DNA from: Alphaproteobacteria bacterium
Lineage (GTDB): Bacteria; Pseudomonadota; Alphaproteobacteria; Rhizobiales; Aestuariivirgaceae
Assembly: GCA_028868695.1 (NCBI GenBank)
Contig: JAGWTZ010000003.1
Coordinates: forward strand, 40,416 to 104,415
DNA length: 64,000 nucleotides
Reading direction: 5' to 3'
Every line of letters starts with the position of its first letter. Within the stretch, counting starts at the first letter, position 1. The position numbers were made by a program, and so were the translations under genes. Of this stretch, positions 42,703 to 52,210 are shown piece by piece. The notes beneath the pieces were generated by a model. The model made no database searches, was not told the origin of the DNA, and saw only the letters and a program-made list of their open reading frames with translations.

Positions 42703-43458
42703 TCAGCAGGCCTTGCATCCGCCATTGGCCCGGACTTCGGCAATCGCCGCCATCAGCGCATCCTTCGGCTCATAGCCCGGGAACACCTTGGTATCGACGA
42801 TAAAGCCCGGCGTGCCGGTGAATTGCAGGGTTTCGGCCAGCTGTGCCGTTTTGGCGATGTTGGCGTCAATGGCGGGGTCCTTCATGTCGCTCTTCAGCTT
42901 GGCCACGTCGAGGCCGACCTTCTTGGCCACCTGGTCCACCACATCGGCCGTCACCTTGCCTTCGGTGGCAAACAGCGCCTGGTGAAGCTCCCAATATTTG
43001 CCCTGCTTCACGGCGGCGAGCGCGGCGCGTGCGGCATATTCCGAGCCATCGCCAAAAATCGGGAACTCCTTCATCACCACCCGCACCTTCGGGTCAGAGC
43101 CCACGATGGACTGGATTTCCTTGATGCTCTTGCGGCACCAGCCGCAGTTGTAGTCCATGAATTCAACAACGGTCACGTCACCGTTGGGGTTGCCCACCAC
43201 GGCGTCGATGCCATTGTGGAAGATGTCCTTGCCGGCGCTGGAAAGCACCTTGCCGCGCTGCTCATCCGCCACCCTTTTGTCGCGCAGATCCAGCGCTTGC
43301 GCCATGTCGCGCAGAACTTCCGGATGGTCCATCAGGTAGGAATGGATGAGGCTTTCCAGTTCCGCCTTCTGGTCCGGCGTGAAGCTGTCTGCCGACGAGG
43401 GCAGGGCCAAGCCCAAAGCCAAGACAATGGCAGCGAAAACAGAAAGAATGCGGCGCAT
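42703..43458 (-). CDS. DsbA-like thiol:disulfide oxidoreductase, secreted
   Basis: 251 residues with a signal peptide (MRRILSVFAAIVLALGLALP, cleaved near SSADS). The thioredoxin-fold active site is VEFMDYNCGWCRKS, a CGWC variant of CxxC, and the cis-Pro region is FTGTPGFIVDTKVF. An N-terminal helical segment resembles the Com1/ScsC type of DsbA-like proteins, some of which form trimers and act as isomerases. An extra Cys pair ends the protein (GGCKAC). It is separated from aroQ by 65 bases. Confidence 0.9.
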   Translation of the reverse strand: MRRILSVFAAIVLALGLALPSSADSFTPDQKAELESLIHSYLMDHPEVLRDMAQALDLRDKRVADEQRGKVLSSAGKDIFHNGIDAVVGNPNGDVTVVEFMDYNCGWCRKSIKEIQSIVGSDPKVRVVMKEFPIFGDGSEYAARAALAAVKQGKYWELHQALFATEGKVTADVVDQVAKKVGLDVAKLKSDMKDPAIDANIAKTAQLAETLQFTGTPGFIVDTKVFPGYEPKDALMAAIAEVRANGGCKAC

Positions 43459-43534
43459 GGGTTCAACTCCAGATTTGCATCATTGTGCGACAAAAGGGGC
43501 AGGCTGCACAATCACTTTTAGATGATGGGCGGGT

Positions 43535-44932
43535 TCACTTCTTCGCGGCGAAAGTCAAAATGTCTCCGGCGCGCAGCCATTCCGGGCTGCCGCGCTTGAA
43601 GGCCTTTTGTGCCGCCGTGGCTTTTTCAACGGCCAGCTGCTTGTCACCTACCGCAAAGGCGAATTCGGCGGTGGCCAGCGTGGCTTCGGGCAACTGGTTC
43701 TTCAGGCCGTAAGCCTGGGCAAGGAACTTGTAGATCATCGGATCACCCGATTCCGTGCGCTGGGCGGCCTTCAGAAGGCCAATGGCCTCATCGGCATGGG
43801 CCGGGTTTTCCGAGCCAAGCAGCACTTGCGCATGCAGGATTTGCAGCAGCGCGTTATCCGGCAGGATGGAGCGCGCCTTGCGGATGGCCGGAAGGCCCTG
43901 GTCGGCGCGGCCGTTTTCGAGATAGGCCTGGGCCTTCAGCTCCCAGAAATAGGGGTCTTGCGGCAAGTCCTGGGTCAGGCTGTCGATGATCGGCATGGCA
44001 TTGGCCAAATCGCCGCGCCGGAAATAGGCGATGGCCCGCGCATACCGGGCGGGCAGGGAATTGTCGCTGGCCGGATATTTCTGGAAGGCCAGCTGCGGCT
44101 CCAGATAGCCTGTGAGCTTGGCCTGCGCCAGCTTGTGGCGCAGCATCAGGGCGGGGGAATCCGGCGTGGCATAATAGGGTGACGCCTTGGCCGTGGCTTC
44201 CAGCGTGCGGATACGGTCAAACGGCATGGGGTGGGAATAGGCGTAAGGGTCAGCACCATGGGTGGTGGCGATCGATTCATTGGCCATGATGCGGAACAGG
44301 TCGAGCATGCCTTTGGCGCTCTGGTGCGTAGCTTCGAGATAGCGGATGGCTGATTCATCGGCTGTGGCTTCCATGCCGCGCTGATAGACCAGGAAATTCC
44401 GGTGCGCCGCATTGGTGGCGCCAATAATCACGCCTGTGCCGGCCTGTGCTGCCGTGCTGTTGCCTGCCATGGCGCCGCCAACCACGGCGGCCATGCCAAC
44501 CAGCGTGCCGATGATGGCTTGCGTGCTGGCAGCCGCCAACTCGCTGTTCATCTTGGCGAGGTGGCCGCCGGCGATGTGGCCTGATTCATGGGCCAGCACG
44601 CCGATCACTTCATTCGGCGTTTCGGAGCGGGTGATCAAACCGCTGTTGATGAAGATGCGCTGGCCGCCCGCCACAAAGGCATTGATGGCGGGATCACCGA
44701 TCACCACCACGCGCGCCGCCTTGGAGTTGATTCCCGCAGCCTTGAAGATCGGCCCGGAATAGATCCGCAGCAGGCCCTCAATCTCGGCGTCGCGGATGAC
44801 AGTGGGTCCCTGGTCACGGATCTTCTTGTCGCTTTGGTCGGTGACGGCCAGGGCCTGCCCGCAAAGCAGGCTGGCCACCACGCTGGCAGCAGTCAAGCGC
44901 TGGAACAATCGAACGGGCTTCATGCCTGCCAT
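43535..44932 (-). CDS. M48 family metalloprotease with TPR region, BepA-like
   Basis: 465 residues with a signal peptide (from MAGMKP or MKP; cleavage near QALAV). The zinc site is VLAHESGHIAGGHL (His115, Glu116, His119), with the third ligand probably Glu188 in GMEATADES. The C-terminal half has tetratricopeptide-like repeats (ARYARAIAYFRRGDLANAMP, DPYFWELKAQAYLENG). This is the layout of BepA/YfgC, a periplasmic protease and chaperone for outer-membrane proteins such as LptD. It is followed by the DsbA-like gene on the same strand. Confidence 0.93.
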   Translation of the reverse strand: MAGMKPVRLFQRLTAASVVASLLCGQALAVTDQSDKKIRDQGPTVIRDAEIEGLLRIYSGPIFKAAGINSKAARVVVIGDPAINAFVAGGQRIFINSGLITRSETPNEVIGVLAHESGHIAGGHLAKMNSELAAASTQAIIGTLVGMAAVVGGAMAGNSTAAQAGTGVIIGATNAAHRNFLVYQRGMEATADESAIRYLEATHQSAKGMLDLFRIMANESIATTHGADPYAYSHPMPFDRIRTLEATAKASPYYATPDSPALMLRHKLAQAKLTGYLEPQLAFQKYPASDNSLPARYARAIAYFRRGDLANAMPIIDSLTQDLPQDPYFWELKAQAYLENGRADQGLPAIRKARSILPDNALLQILHAQVLLGSENPAHADEAIGLLKAAQRTESGDPMIYKFLAQAYGLKNQLPEATLATAEFAFAVGDKQLAVEKATAAQKAFKRGSPEWLRAGDILTFAAKK

Positions 44933-44970
44933 TTGCCGTCAAATCCGGAACTGGGGTTGGTATCGGAAGG

Positions 44971-44998
44971 GGTGATGCCGCGCAATTGCGGCATCACC
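44971..44998 (-). terminator. Hairpin downstream of rne
   Basis: GGTGATGCCGC (44971-44981) and GCGGCATCACC (44988-44998) are perfect 11-bp arms with a six-base loop, eight bases after the rne stop. No T-run follows on the minus strand, so it may protect a 3' end or act with Rho rather than be a classical terminator. Confidence 0.55.
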
Positions 44999-45005
44999 GA
45001 GGCTG

Positions 45006-47648
45006 TCACTTGCGCTTCCACCATCCGCCCTTGCGCTCCTGCGGCTCGGTGGCCACGGTGGGGGCGGGCGGCTGCCACTTGCGCGGCTCCGGCTCAGGGA
45101 TTGAATCAGGGATGTTGATCACCACGGGCGCAGGGGCAGGGGCAAACTGCTCCTGGCGGCGCGGTTCGCGGTTCTCATCGCGGGCCGGGCGTTCCGGGCG
45201 TTCACCATTCTCATTGCGCTCGCGGCGTTCGCCACGCTCCTCGCGTTCGCCACGCGGGCCGCGCTCGCCGTTGCGCTCACGGTCCCGGCCACGGCCGAAG
45301 CGGCCACGGCGGCGGCCGCGGCGTTCCTGGCCATTCTCGGATTGCGTCTCATCGCCCGCTTCGCGAGCCTCAGTGCCCTCTTCGCTGGAGGTTTCCGCAC
45401 CTGATTCATCCGGCGCGTCCTGAGGGATCATTCCGGCTTCAGCTGACTCGCCTTCTGCGCCACCTTCGGCACCGGGTTCTTCGTCCGCGTTGCCAGCATT
45501 GGCTTGGGCGTTGAAGCGCTCATCGCGGTTGCCGCGGCGGCCACGGCCACGGCGGCGGCGGCGGCCGCCTTCGCGGCGCTCATTGCCGCCTTCGCTTTGG
45601 CGCGCGGTATCACCGTCACCTTCGCTGGCGGCCTCGGCCTCGGACTCGTCCATGGCCTCGGTGTTTTCGGCTTCCTCGGCGGCGGTGTCTTCGGCCTCAT
45701 CCTGTGCGAAGGCGGTTTCCATCTGCACCGGGGCGGCGGCAACGCGGCGCTGGATCTTCTCACGGTCGGGCGCGCGTTCGATCTGGGCTTGCGTGCCCTT
45801 CACATCATCATGGCCAGGCACCAGGAAGATCGAGATGCCATATTGCTGCTCAAGCTCAAGCAGGCTGTCGCGCTTTTCGTTGAGCAGGTAGAAAGCTACC
45901 TCGCGCGCGCATTTGACGGTGAGGTTGTCGCTGCGGCCCTTCTGCAGGTATTCCTCGATCTGGCGCAAGACGCCAAGACCGCAGGACGGAACCGAGCGCA
46001 CAATGCCGCGGCCTTCGCAATGCGGGCAGGGCTTGAAGGTGCCTTCAATGAGGCCCGGGCGCAAACGCTGGCGCGACATTTCAAGCAGGCCGAAATGCGA
46101 GATGCGGCCCACCTGGATGCGGGCGCGGTCATTCTTCAGCGCTTCCTTCATCCGGCGTTCCACCGCGCGGTTGTTGCGGTTTTCCTCCATGTCGATGAAG
46201 TCGATCACCACCAGGCCCGCAAGGTCGCGCAGGCGCAGCTGGCGGGCGATTTCATCGCAGGCCTCAAGGTTGGTCTTGGTGGCCGTGTCTTCGATGTTGT
46301 GCTCGCGCGTGGCCTTGCCCGAGTTGATGTCGATCGACACCAGGGCTTCCGTCTGGTTGATCACCAGATAGCCGCCCGAAGGCAGGTTCACGGTGGGCGA
46401 GAACAGCGCGTCGAGATGCCCTTCAACGCCGTGGCGCTGGAACAGGGGCTTGGGGTCCTTGTACAGCTTCACATTCTTGGCATGTGAAGGCATCAGCATC
46501 TTCATGAATTCTTTGGCTTCGCGGTAGGCGCCGTCGCCATCCACCACCACTTCATCCACATCCTTGGTGTAAAGGTCGCGGATCGAACGCTTGATCAGGT
46601 TGCCTTCCTCATAGACCAAGCAGGGCGCTTGCGACTTCAGCGTGAGTTCGCGCACGCTTTCCCACAAGCGCATGAGATAATCGAAATCGCGCTTGATTTC
46701 CGGCCTGGTGCGCTGGGCGCCGGCGGTGCGCACAATGACGCCCATGCCTTTCGGCACTTCCACGTCCTTGGTCACTTCCTTCAGGCGGCGGCGGTCGTTG
46801 GCATCGGTGATCTTGCGGGAAATGCCGCCACCACGCGCGGTGTTGGGCATCAGCACGCAATAGCGGCCGGCGAGGGAGAGATAGGTCGTCAGGGCGGCGC
46901 CCTTGTTGCCGCGCTCTTCCTTGATCACCTGCACGAGCAGGATCTGGCGGCGCTTGATCACTTCCTGGATCTTGTAGTGCTTGCGGCGCTGCTGGCGGCG
47001 CTGGCGGCGCTGCGGAACTTCTTCCAGCGCATCATCCTCGCCGATGGTCTCAACCTTCTGGCTTTCGGAATCCGTCTCGATCTCGACCAGTTCGCCCGAA
47101 GGCGCGGCTTCCGGGGCAGGGTGGTCTTCACCATGAGCCTCGGCTGCGGGCGCTTCGCCTGCTTCCGCAACGGGCGCGGCTTCGACAGGCTCGGACGCCA
47201 GCGATGGTGCGGCCTCGGCGGTCAACGGCAGGCTGTTTGCCTCGCCTTCCTCATGGTGATGCTCGTGATCACCCTCATGGTCATGATGGTCAGCTGCGCC
47301 TTCGTCATGGGCGGCTGCCTCATGGGAGGCGTGATCGTCCTCGTCGTCTTCCTCGGCCTCTTCGGCTTCCTGCTCGGCAATCAGCGCCATGCGGTCAGCG
47401 ATGGGGATCTGGTAGTAATCAGGGTGGATTTCAGCAAAGGCGAGGAAGCCATGGCGGTTGCCGCCATATTCCACAAAGGCCGCCTGGAGCGACGGCTCAA
47501 CGCGCGTCACTTTTGCGAGATAGATATTGCCTTTGAGGGGTTTGCGCGATGCGCTTTCGAAATCAAATTCTTCAAGCTTGCTGCCACGGGCAACAACCAC
47601 GCGTGTTTCTTCGGGTTGGCTCGCGTCGATGAGCATTTTTGAGCCCAT
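45006..47648 (-). CDS. rne: Ribonuclease E
   Basis: 880 residues. The start MGSKMLIDASQPEETR matches alphaproteobacterial RNase E. An S1 domain (residues 36-90 and about 223-270) is split by an insertion of about 130 residues that is acidic and His-rich at 93-136. The catalytic region has VSIDINSGK (Asp440) and VIDFIDMEENRNN (Asp483/Asp486), and the Zn-link is KPCPHCEGRG. Residues from about 650 on are disordered, with acidic and then Arg/Gly/Glu-rich blocks typical of a degradosome scaffold. It processes rRNA, tRNA and mRNA at the inner membrane. Confidence 0.95.
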   Translation of the reverse strand: MGSKMLIDASQPEETRVVVARGSKLEEFDFESASRKPLKGNIYLAKVTRVEPSLQAAFVEYGGNRHGFLAFAEIHPDYYQIPIADRMALIAEQEAEEAEEDDEDDHASHEAAAHDEGAADHHDHEGDHEHHHEEGEANSLPLTAEAAPSLASEPVEAAPVAEAGEAPAAEAHGEDHPAPEAAPSGELVEIETDSESQKVETIGEDDALEEVPQRRQRRQQRRKHYKIQEVIKRRQILLVQVIKEERGNKGAALTTYLSLAGRYCVLMPNTARGGGISRKITDANDRRRLKEVTKDVEVPKGMGVIVRTAGAQRTRPEIKRDFDYLMRLWESVRELTLKSQAPCLVYEEGNLIKRSIRDLYTKDVDEVVVDGDGAYREAKEFMKMLMPSHAKNVKLYKDPKPLFQRHGVEGHLDALFSPTVNLPSGGYLVINQTEALVSIDINSGKATREHNIEDTATKTNLEACDEIARQLRLRDLAGLVVIDFIDMEENRNNRAVERRMKEALKNDRARIQVGRISHFGLLEMSRQRLRPGLIEGTFKPCPHCEGRGIVRSVPSCGLGVLRQIEEYLQKGRSDNLTVKCAREVAFYLLNEKRDSLLELEQQYGISIFLVPGHDDVKGTQAQIERAPDREKIQRRVAAAPVQMETAFAQDEAEDTAAEEAENTEAMDESEAEAASEGDGDTARQSEGGNERREGGRRRRRGRGRRGNRDERFNAQANAGNADEEPGAEGGAEGESAEAGMIPQDAPDESGAETSSEEGTEAREAGDETQSENGQERRGRRRGRFGRGRDRERNGERGPRGEREERGERRERNENGERPERPARDENREPRRQEQFAPAPAPVVINIPDSIPEPEPRKWQPPAPTVATEPQERKGGWWKRK

Positions 47649-48274
47649 TGTCGTAATTCCTTGGCGCGGCAGGGCGGCTCCTGGTCATGCGTTTTCCTCC
47701 GGAACCGGAAATGCACATGCGAGAACGGGCCTGTCGGCGATTGTGGACAGTGAAGGGAGCTTGAGGCCCAAGGCAGCGCCGCGCGCGGCTTTCCCGCTGG
47801 GAGAAAACCGGAAATGCAACGGTGCAGATGCCTGCTTCACGTCAAAGTTGACCTTTGCCCCCAACGGGGCGGTTAAACCATGGCCCCTTCGGGCCGGTGA
47901 AAACGCACGGCTTTCAAGCGGGCAACGGCCCGGACGCTTGAAAGATGCGAAACTCTTGTCGTTGCAACCAAAAGTCACTTTGAGTCTGCCAACGAGCATT
48001 CCTTACTTAGGGCCTGCCTCTTTTGAATGCAAGCCAAGCTTCAGCCCCGCACCCCGGCTTGGGTGCCCGCGCCGGACCACCGGGCAGGCCTGGAAGAATG
48101 CAATTTCAACCAAAAGCTGAGGATTGCATGGTTAAGCCGCTAAAAACAAACAGGATTGTCTGGCTGCCTGGCTCTGCGGCGTTGCTTCCGCCGCCGGCCG
48201 CGCCGGCGACCTTGGCAACTTTCGCTTAACCATGCCCGGCTAATCTCGCCCAACTTGGCAAGGGCCTACCCGAA
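47649..48274. promoter_or_regulatory. Long intergenic region holding the rne leader and the amidase promoter
   Basis: 626 bases between divergent rne and the amidase gene, with no convincing gene. On the rne side there are strong inverted repeats: CTTTCAAGCG (47911-47920) with CGCTTGAAAG (47935-47944), GGCCC/GGGCC around 47882-47895, and a GTCAA/TTGAC pair around 47841-47852. In other bacteria rne has a long 5' leader through which RNase E limits its own mRNA; these helices would fit such a role. Promoter hexamers could not be chosen with confidence. Confidence 0.4.
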
Positions 48275-49468
48275 TTGAAGTTCAACCTCGCATCCATCCC
48301 GTCTCGTTGCCGCCCTTGGGCGTGGGCGATGCTGGCCATGCTGGCGCTGCCGGCCATTGCGGCCCGTGCGGTTGAACTGAAGAATGCCACCATCACCGAA
48401 GCGGGCGGCCACACAGTGTTTGAGGCCGATGTTTCCGCCCCGGTCAGCTTCAGCGTGACGGCCCAGGAAAAGCCGAGCCAGGTGGAGATCGATCTGCCGC
48501 GCCTCACTTTCAATCTTCCGCGCGGGGCAGGCCGCGAGGTTGCGGGCAGCATCTCATCCTGGCGCTATGGCGCGGGCGACAAGGGCAAGGCGCGCATTGT
48601 GCTGAGCACCAAGACGCCTGTGGTCATCAGCGCCTCGACGCTTGTGCCTCCCGCCAACGGCAAGCCCGCCCATCTCAAGATCGACCTGGTGGTAACCACG
48701 AGGCAAGGCTTTGCCGAAACCAAGGCGCTGGAGACAGGTTCAATCACCCCGGCCAGCCCCAAGCCTGCCGCGGCCAAACTCGTCATCGCGCTGGACCCCG
48801 GCCACGGCGGCGTGGACCCCGGCGCCTCCAGCAACACCGGCACCCGCGAGAAGGATGTGGTTCTGGCCTTTGCTGATGCTTTGCGCACCGCCCTCGAGGC
48901 TACCAGCCGTTACACTGTCGTGATGACAAGGCAGGGCGACAAGTTCATCAAGCTGGAAGACCGCGTGCAATATGCCCGCGACCACAAGGCCGACCTGTTC
49001 ATCGCCATCCATGCCGATACGCTGGATGAGGCCGAAGTGCGCGGCACCACGCTCTATACGGAATCCGACAAGGCCAGCGACGCCGTGGCCGAAGCCATGG
49101 CGCAAAAGGAAAACCGCGCTGACATTCTGACTGGCATGGACCTTGGCAAGCAAAGCGAAGATGTCGCCAATGTGTTGATCAACCTGGCGCAGAAGGAATC
49201 CCGCAGCCAGGCGATGCTGTTCGCCAAGAAGGCGGTGAATGAAATCCGCCCGGTGACCGAACTCACCTCAAAGCCCATTCGCTCGGCCGCCTTTGTCGTG
49301 CTCAAGGCGCCGGATGTGCCTTCGGTGCTGGTGGAGCTTGGTTACCTCTCCAACAAGGCCGACGAGGCCATGCTGCTCTCGCCGCAATGGCGATCCAAAA
49401 TGGCGGCGGCCATGACGGCGGCCATTGACGGCTATTTCTCTCCAAGCCTTTCAGCCGCGCTGAAATAG
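48275..49468 (+). CDS. N-acetylmuramoyl-L-alanine amidase (AMIN + Amidase_3)
   Basis: 397 residues; the start appears to be TTG at 48275 (MKFNLASIPSRCRPWAW), which gives a proper signal peptide ending at AARA. Residues 32-145 form an AMIN domain that targets the septum. The catalytic domain has VIALDPGHGGVDPGA (zinc His), GTREKDVVLAFA (zinc Glu) and DLFIAIHADTLDE (zinc His), and the C-terminal VPSVLVELGYLSNKADEA. It cleaves the peptide from MurNAc during daughter-cell separation, as AmiC does in E. coli. PBP1A follows on the same strand after 149 bases. Confidence 0.93.
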   Translation: MKFNLASIPSRCRPWAWAMLAMLALPAIAARAVELKNATITEAGGHTVFEADVSAPVSFSVTAQEKPSQVEIDLPRLTFNLPRGAGREVAGSISSWRYGAGDKGKARIVLSTKTPVVISASTLVPPANGKPAHLKIDLVVTTRQGFAETKALETGSITPASPKPAAAKLVIALDPGHGGVDPGASSNTGTREKDVVLAFADALRTALEATSRYTVVMTRQGDKFIKLEDRVQYARDHKADLFIAIHADTLDEAEVRGTTLYTESDKASDAVAEAMAQKENRADILTGMDLGKQSEDVANVLINLAQKESRSQAMLFAKKAVNEIRPVTELTSKPIRSAAFVVLKAPDVPSVLVELGYLSNKADEAMLLSPQWRSKMAAAMTAAIDGYFSPSLSAALK

Positions 49469-49617
49469 CCCCTTTTCGCTGCCACAATTGCGGCACACAA
49501 GCGCGGCAAAAGCATTTGGCAGCGCTTTGAATCGTGCTAGGTGCACGGAAACGTTGTGCCTTTTGGCGCGGCGCTGCTCAAATTCATCGGGTCACCGGGC
49601 CCGGCGCAAGGGAAGGC

Positions 49618-52173
49618 ATGCTTCGGTTCTTAGGCTGGTTGTTCGGCACATTGTTCATGATCACGCTCGGCCTTGCGGCTGCGGCGACCTACATCATTTG
49701 GGATGTGTCCAAGGACCTGCCGGATTACAAGCAGCTCGCTTCCTGGGAGCCGCCGGTGATGACGCGCATGCACGCCGCCGATGGCTCCCTGCTGGCAGAA
49801 TATGCCCAGGAGCGCAGGCTTTATGTTCCTGTCAATCTCATCCCGGCCCGCGTGATCGACGCCTATGTCTCGGCCGAGGACAAGAACTTCTACACCCATG
49901 CCGGGCTTGATTGGCACGGCATCGCCAAGGCCGGCATCCGCTACATCCAGGTGAAGCTGACAGGCCATGGCCAAGTGATCGGCGCATCCACCATCACCCA
50001 GCAGGTGGCCAAGAACTTCCTGCTGGGCGATGAACGCTCCATCACCCGCAAATTGCGCGAGGCGCTGGTGGTGCAGCGCATTGAGCAGAGCTTCTCCAAA
50101 GACCAGATCATGGAGCTCTATCTCAACTACATCAATCTGGGCTTCCATTCTTATGGCGTGGCTGCGGCTTCGCTGAACTATTTCGGCAAGTCGCTGGATG
50201 AGCTTTCGATCGAGGAGGCGGCCTATCTCGCCGCGCTGCCCAAAGGCCCCAACAACTACAACCCTTTCACCAACTATGAAAAGGCGGTGACGCGGCGCAA
50301 TTATGTGCTGAACCAGATGTTCGACAACGGCTACATCAAGGAAGATGAGCTGAAGGCGGCGCTGGCCAAGCCGCTGAAGGTGAACCCCCGCCCCTTTGGC
50401 GCGCAGCTGTTCTCTGCGGAGTCTTTTGCCGAAGAGGCGCGCCGCGAGCTTTTGCAGAAATATGGCAAGGACCAGCTCGACAAGGGCGGCTATTCGGTGC
50501 GCACAACGCTGGACCCGAAATTGCAGATATTCGCCCGCCAGGCCGTGGCCCGCGGCCTCATCGGCTTTGACCGCAAGCGCGGCTGGCGCGGCCCTGTCGA
50601 GCATGTGGATATGAATGGCGGCGATTGGGCCAAGTTCCTCGATAAATATCACGTGCCGCCGGACCAGCAGCCATGGCGCATCGCCATCGTGCTTCAGGTG
50701 ACCGATCAGGGCGCCACAGTGGGCCTTCAGCCCAAGACCCAGAATGACGGAACCTTTGGCCCGGAGCGCGACCAGGGCTTCGTGCCTCTCGCGCTGCTGC
50801 AATGGGCCCGCAAATATGTGGATGGCGAAAAGCTCGGGCCTGAAGTGAAAAAGGCGGGCGAGGTTCTCGCCGCCGGTGATATTATCTACGTGGCGCCTTC
50901 AGGCCGGGACAAGGAATATCACCTGGTGCAACTGCCGGAAGTGCAGGGCGCCATGGTGGCGATGGACCCGCACAGCGGCCGCGTGCTGGCCATGGTGGGC
51001 GGCTTCTCCTATGGGCAAAGCCAGTTCAACCGCGCCGTTCAGGCCGAGCGCCAGCCCGGCTCTTCCTTCAAGCCGGTGGTTTATGCCGCCGCTCTGGACA
51101 ACGGCTATTCGCCGGCTTCCGTGGTGCTGGACGCGCCGCTGGAAATCAAGATGCCCAATGGCGAGATGTGGAAACCGAAGAACTACGAAAAGGATTTCTA
51201 CGGCCCTTCAACCTTGCGCCGCGGCATTGAGCAATCGCGCAATACCATGACGGTGCGTCTGGCCGATGCCATGGGCATCACCAAGGTGGCCGACTTGGCC
51301 GAGCGCCTTGGCATCTATGACCACATGCCGCATGAACTCGCCATGGCCCTGGGGGCAGGCGAAACCACGCTGCTCAAGATGACCACCGCCTATTCGATGA
51401 TCGCCAATGGCGGCAAGAAGGTGGATGCCACGCTGATTGACCGCATCCAGGACCGTTTCGGCCACACCATCTGGCGCCAGGACACGCGCGATTGCAGCGC
51501 CTGCAAGGCCGATCACTATTCCCCCGGCATGCCGGAGCCGGATTTGAGCGACAACCGCGAAACCGTGATGAACCCCTACACCGCCTATCAGATCACCTCG
51601 ATGATGGAGGGCGTTGTGGAGCGCGGCACCGGCAAGAAGGTGCAGATTGTCGGCAAACCCGTGGCAGGCAAAACCGGCACCTCCAACGACGAAAAGGATG
51701 CCTGGTTCATTGGCTTCACGCCAGACATGGTGGTGGGCGTGTTCATTGGCTTTGACACGCCAAAGCCCATGGGCAAGCGCCGCACCGGCGGCGAGCTTGC
51801 GGCCCCCGTCGTGGCGGATTTCATGCGCCTGGCGCTGCGCGACAAGGCCGCCGTGCCCTTCCGCGTGCCACGTGGCATTGAGCTTATTCCCATCGAGGTC
51901 AAAAGCGGCAAGCGCGCGATTTTCGGCGAGGATGGCGTGATCCTTGAGGCCTTCAAGCCGGGCGATGAGCCGCCCGCCAACGGCACGGTGATCGGCTCTG
52001 CCGCCGCAGGCACCAAGCCCGCCGCGGGCGCTGGTGTTGTGCTGGTGCCTTCGGCCCAGGATGGGGCAGGCCAAGCGCAATTGCCGCAGCAGGCGCCGCA
52101 GGGCCAGCAGCCCCCGGCCCAACAGGCCCCGCAAGATGGCGGGTTGACGAACAACTCCAACGGCCTCTATTGA
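49618..52173 (+). CDS. mrcA: Penicillin-binding protein 1A
   Basis: 851 residues from ATG 49618, preceded by AAGGGAAGG; the upstream in-frame ATG adds a tail before the membrane anchor and is less likely. TM anchor about residues 3-28. The GT51 glycosyltransferase domain has SAEDKNFYTHAGLDW, GASTITQQVAKNFLL and RKLREALVV. An OB-like insertion follows. The transpeptidase domain has QPGSSFKPVVYAAAL (SxxK), EQSRNTMTVRL (SxN) and VAGKTGTSNDEKDAW (KTG). The C-terminus is Gln/Pro-rich. It polymerises and cross-links peptidoglycan; prfB is 37 bases downstream, as in many relatives. Confidence 0.95.
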   Translation: MLRFLGWLFGTLFMITLGLAAAATYIIWDVSKDLPDYKQLASWEPPVMTRMHAADGSLLAEYAQERRLYVPVNLIPARVIDAYVSAEDKNFYTHAGLDWHGIAKAGIRYIQVKLTGHGQVIGASTITQQVAKNFLLGDERSITRKLREALVVQRIEQSFSKDQIMELYLNYINLGFHSYGVAAASLNYFGKSLDELSIEEAAYLAALPKGPNNYNPFTNYEKAVTRRNYVLNQMFDNGYIKEDELKAALAKPLKVNPRPFGAQLFSAESFAEEARRELLQKYGKDQLDKGGYSVRTTLDPKLQIFARQAVARGLIGFDRKRGWRGPVEHVDMNGGDWAKFLDKYHVPPDQQPWRIAIVLQVTDQGATVGLQPKTQNDGTFGPERDQGFVPLALLQWARKYVDGEKLGPEVKKAGEVLAAGDIIYVAPSGRDKEYHLVQLPEVQGAMVAMDPHSGRVLAMVGGFSYGQSQFNRAVQAERQPGSSFKPVVYAAALDNGYSPASVVLDAPLEIKMPNGEMWKPKNYEKDFYGPSTLRRGIEQSRNTMTVRLADAMGITKVADLAERLGIYDHMPHELAMALGAGETTLLKMTTAYSMIANGGKKVDATLIDRIQDRFGHTIWRQDTRDCSACKADHYSPGMPEPDLSDNRETVMNPYTAYQITSMMEGVVERGTGKKVQIVGKPVAGKTGTSNDEKDAWFIGFTPDMVVGVFIGFDTPKPMGKRRTGGELAAPVVADFMRLALRDKAAVPFRVPRGIELIPIEVKSGKRAIFGEDGVILEAFKPGDEPPANGTVIGSAAAGTKPAAGAGVVLVPSAQDGAGQAQLPQQAPQGQQPPAQQAPQDGGLTNNSNGLY

Positions 52174-52210
52174 GCCGCCAAACCACATTTCAATTGGATT
52201 GAAGAAAGCC

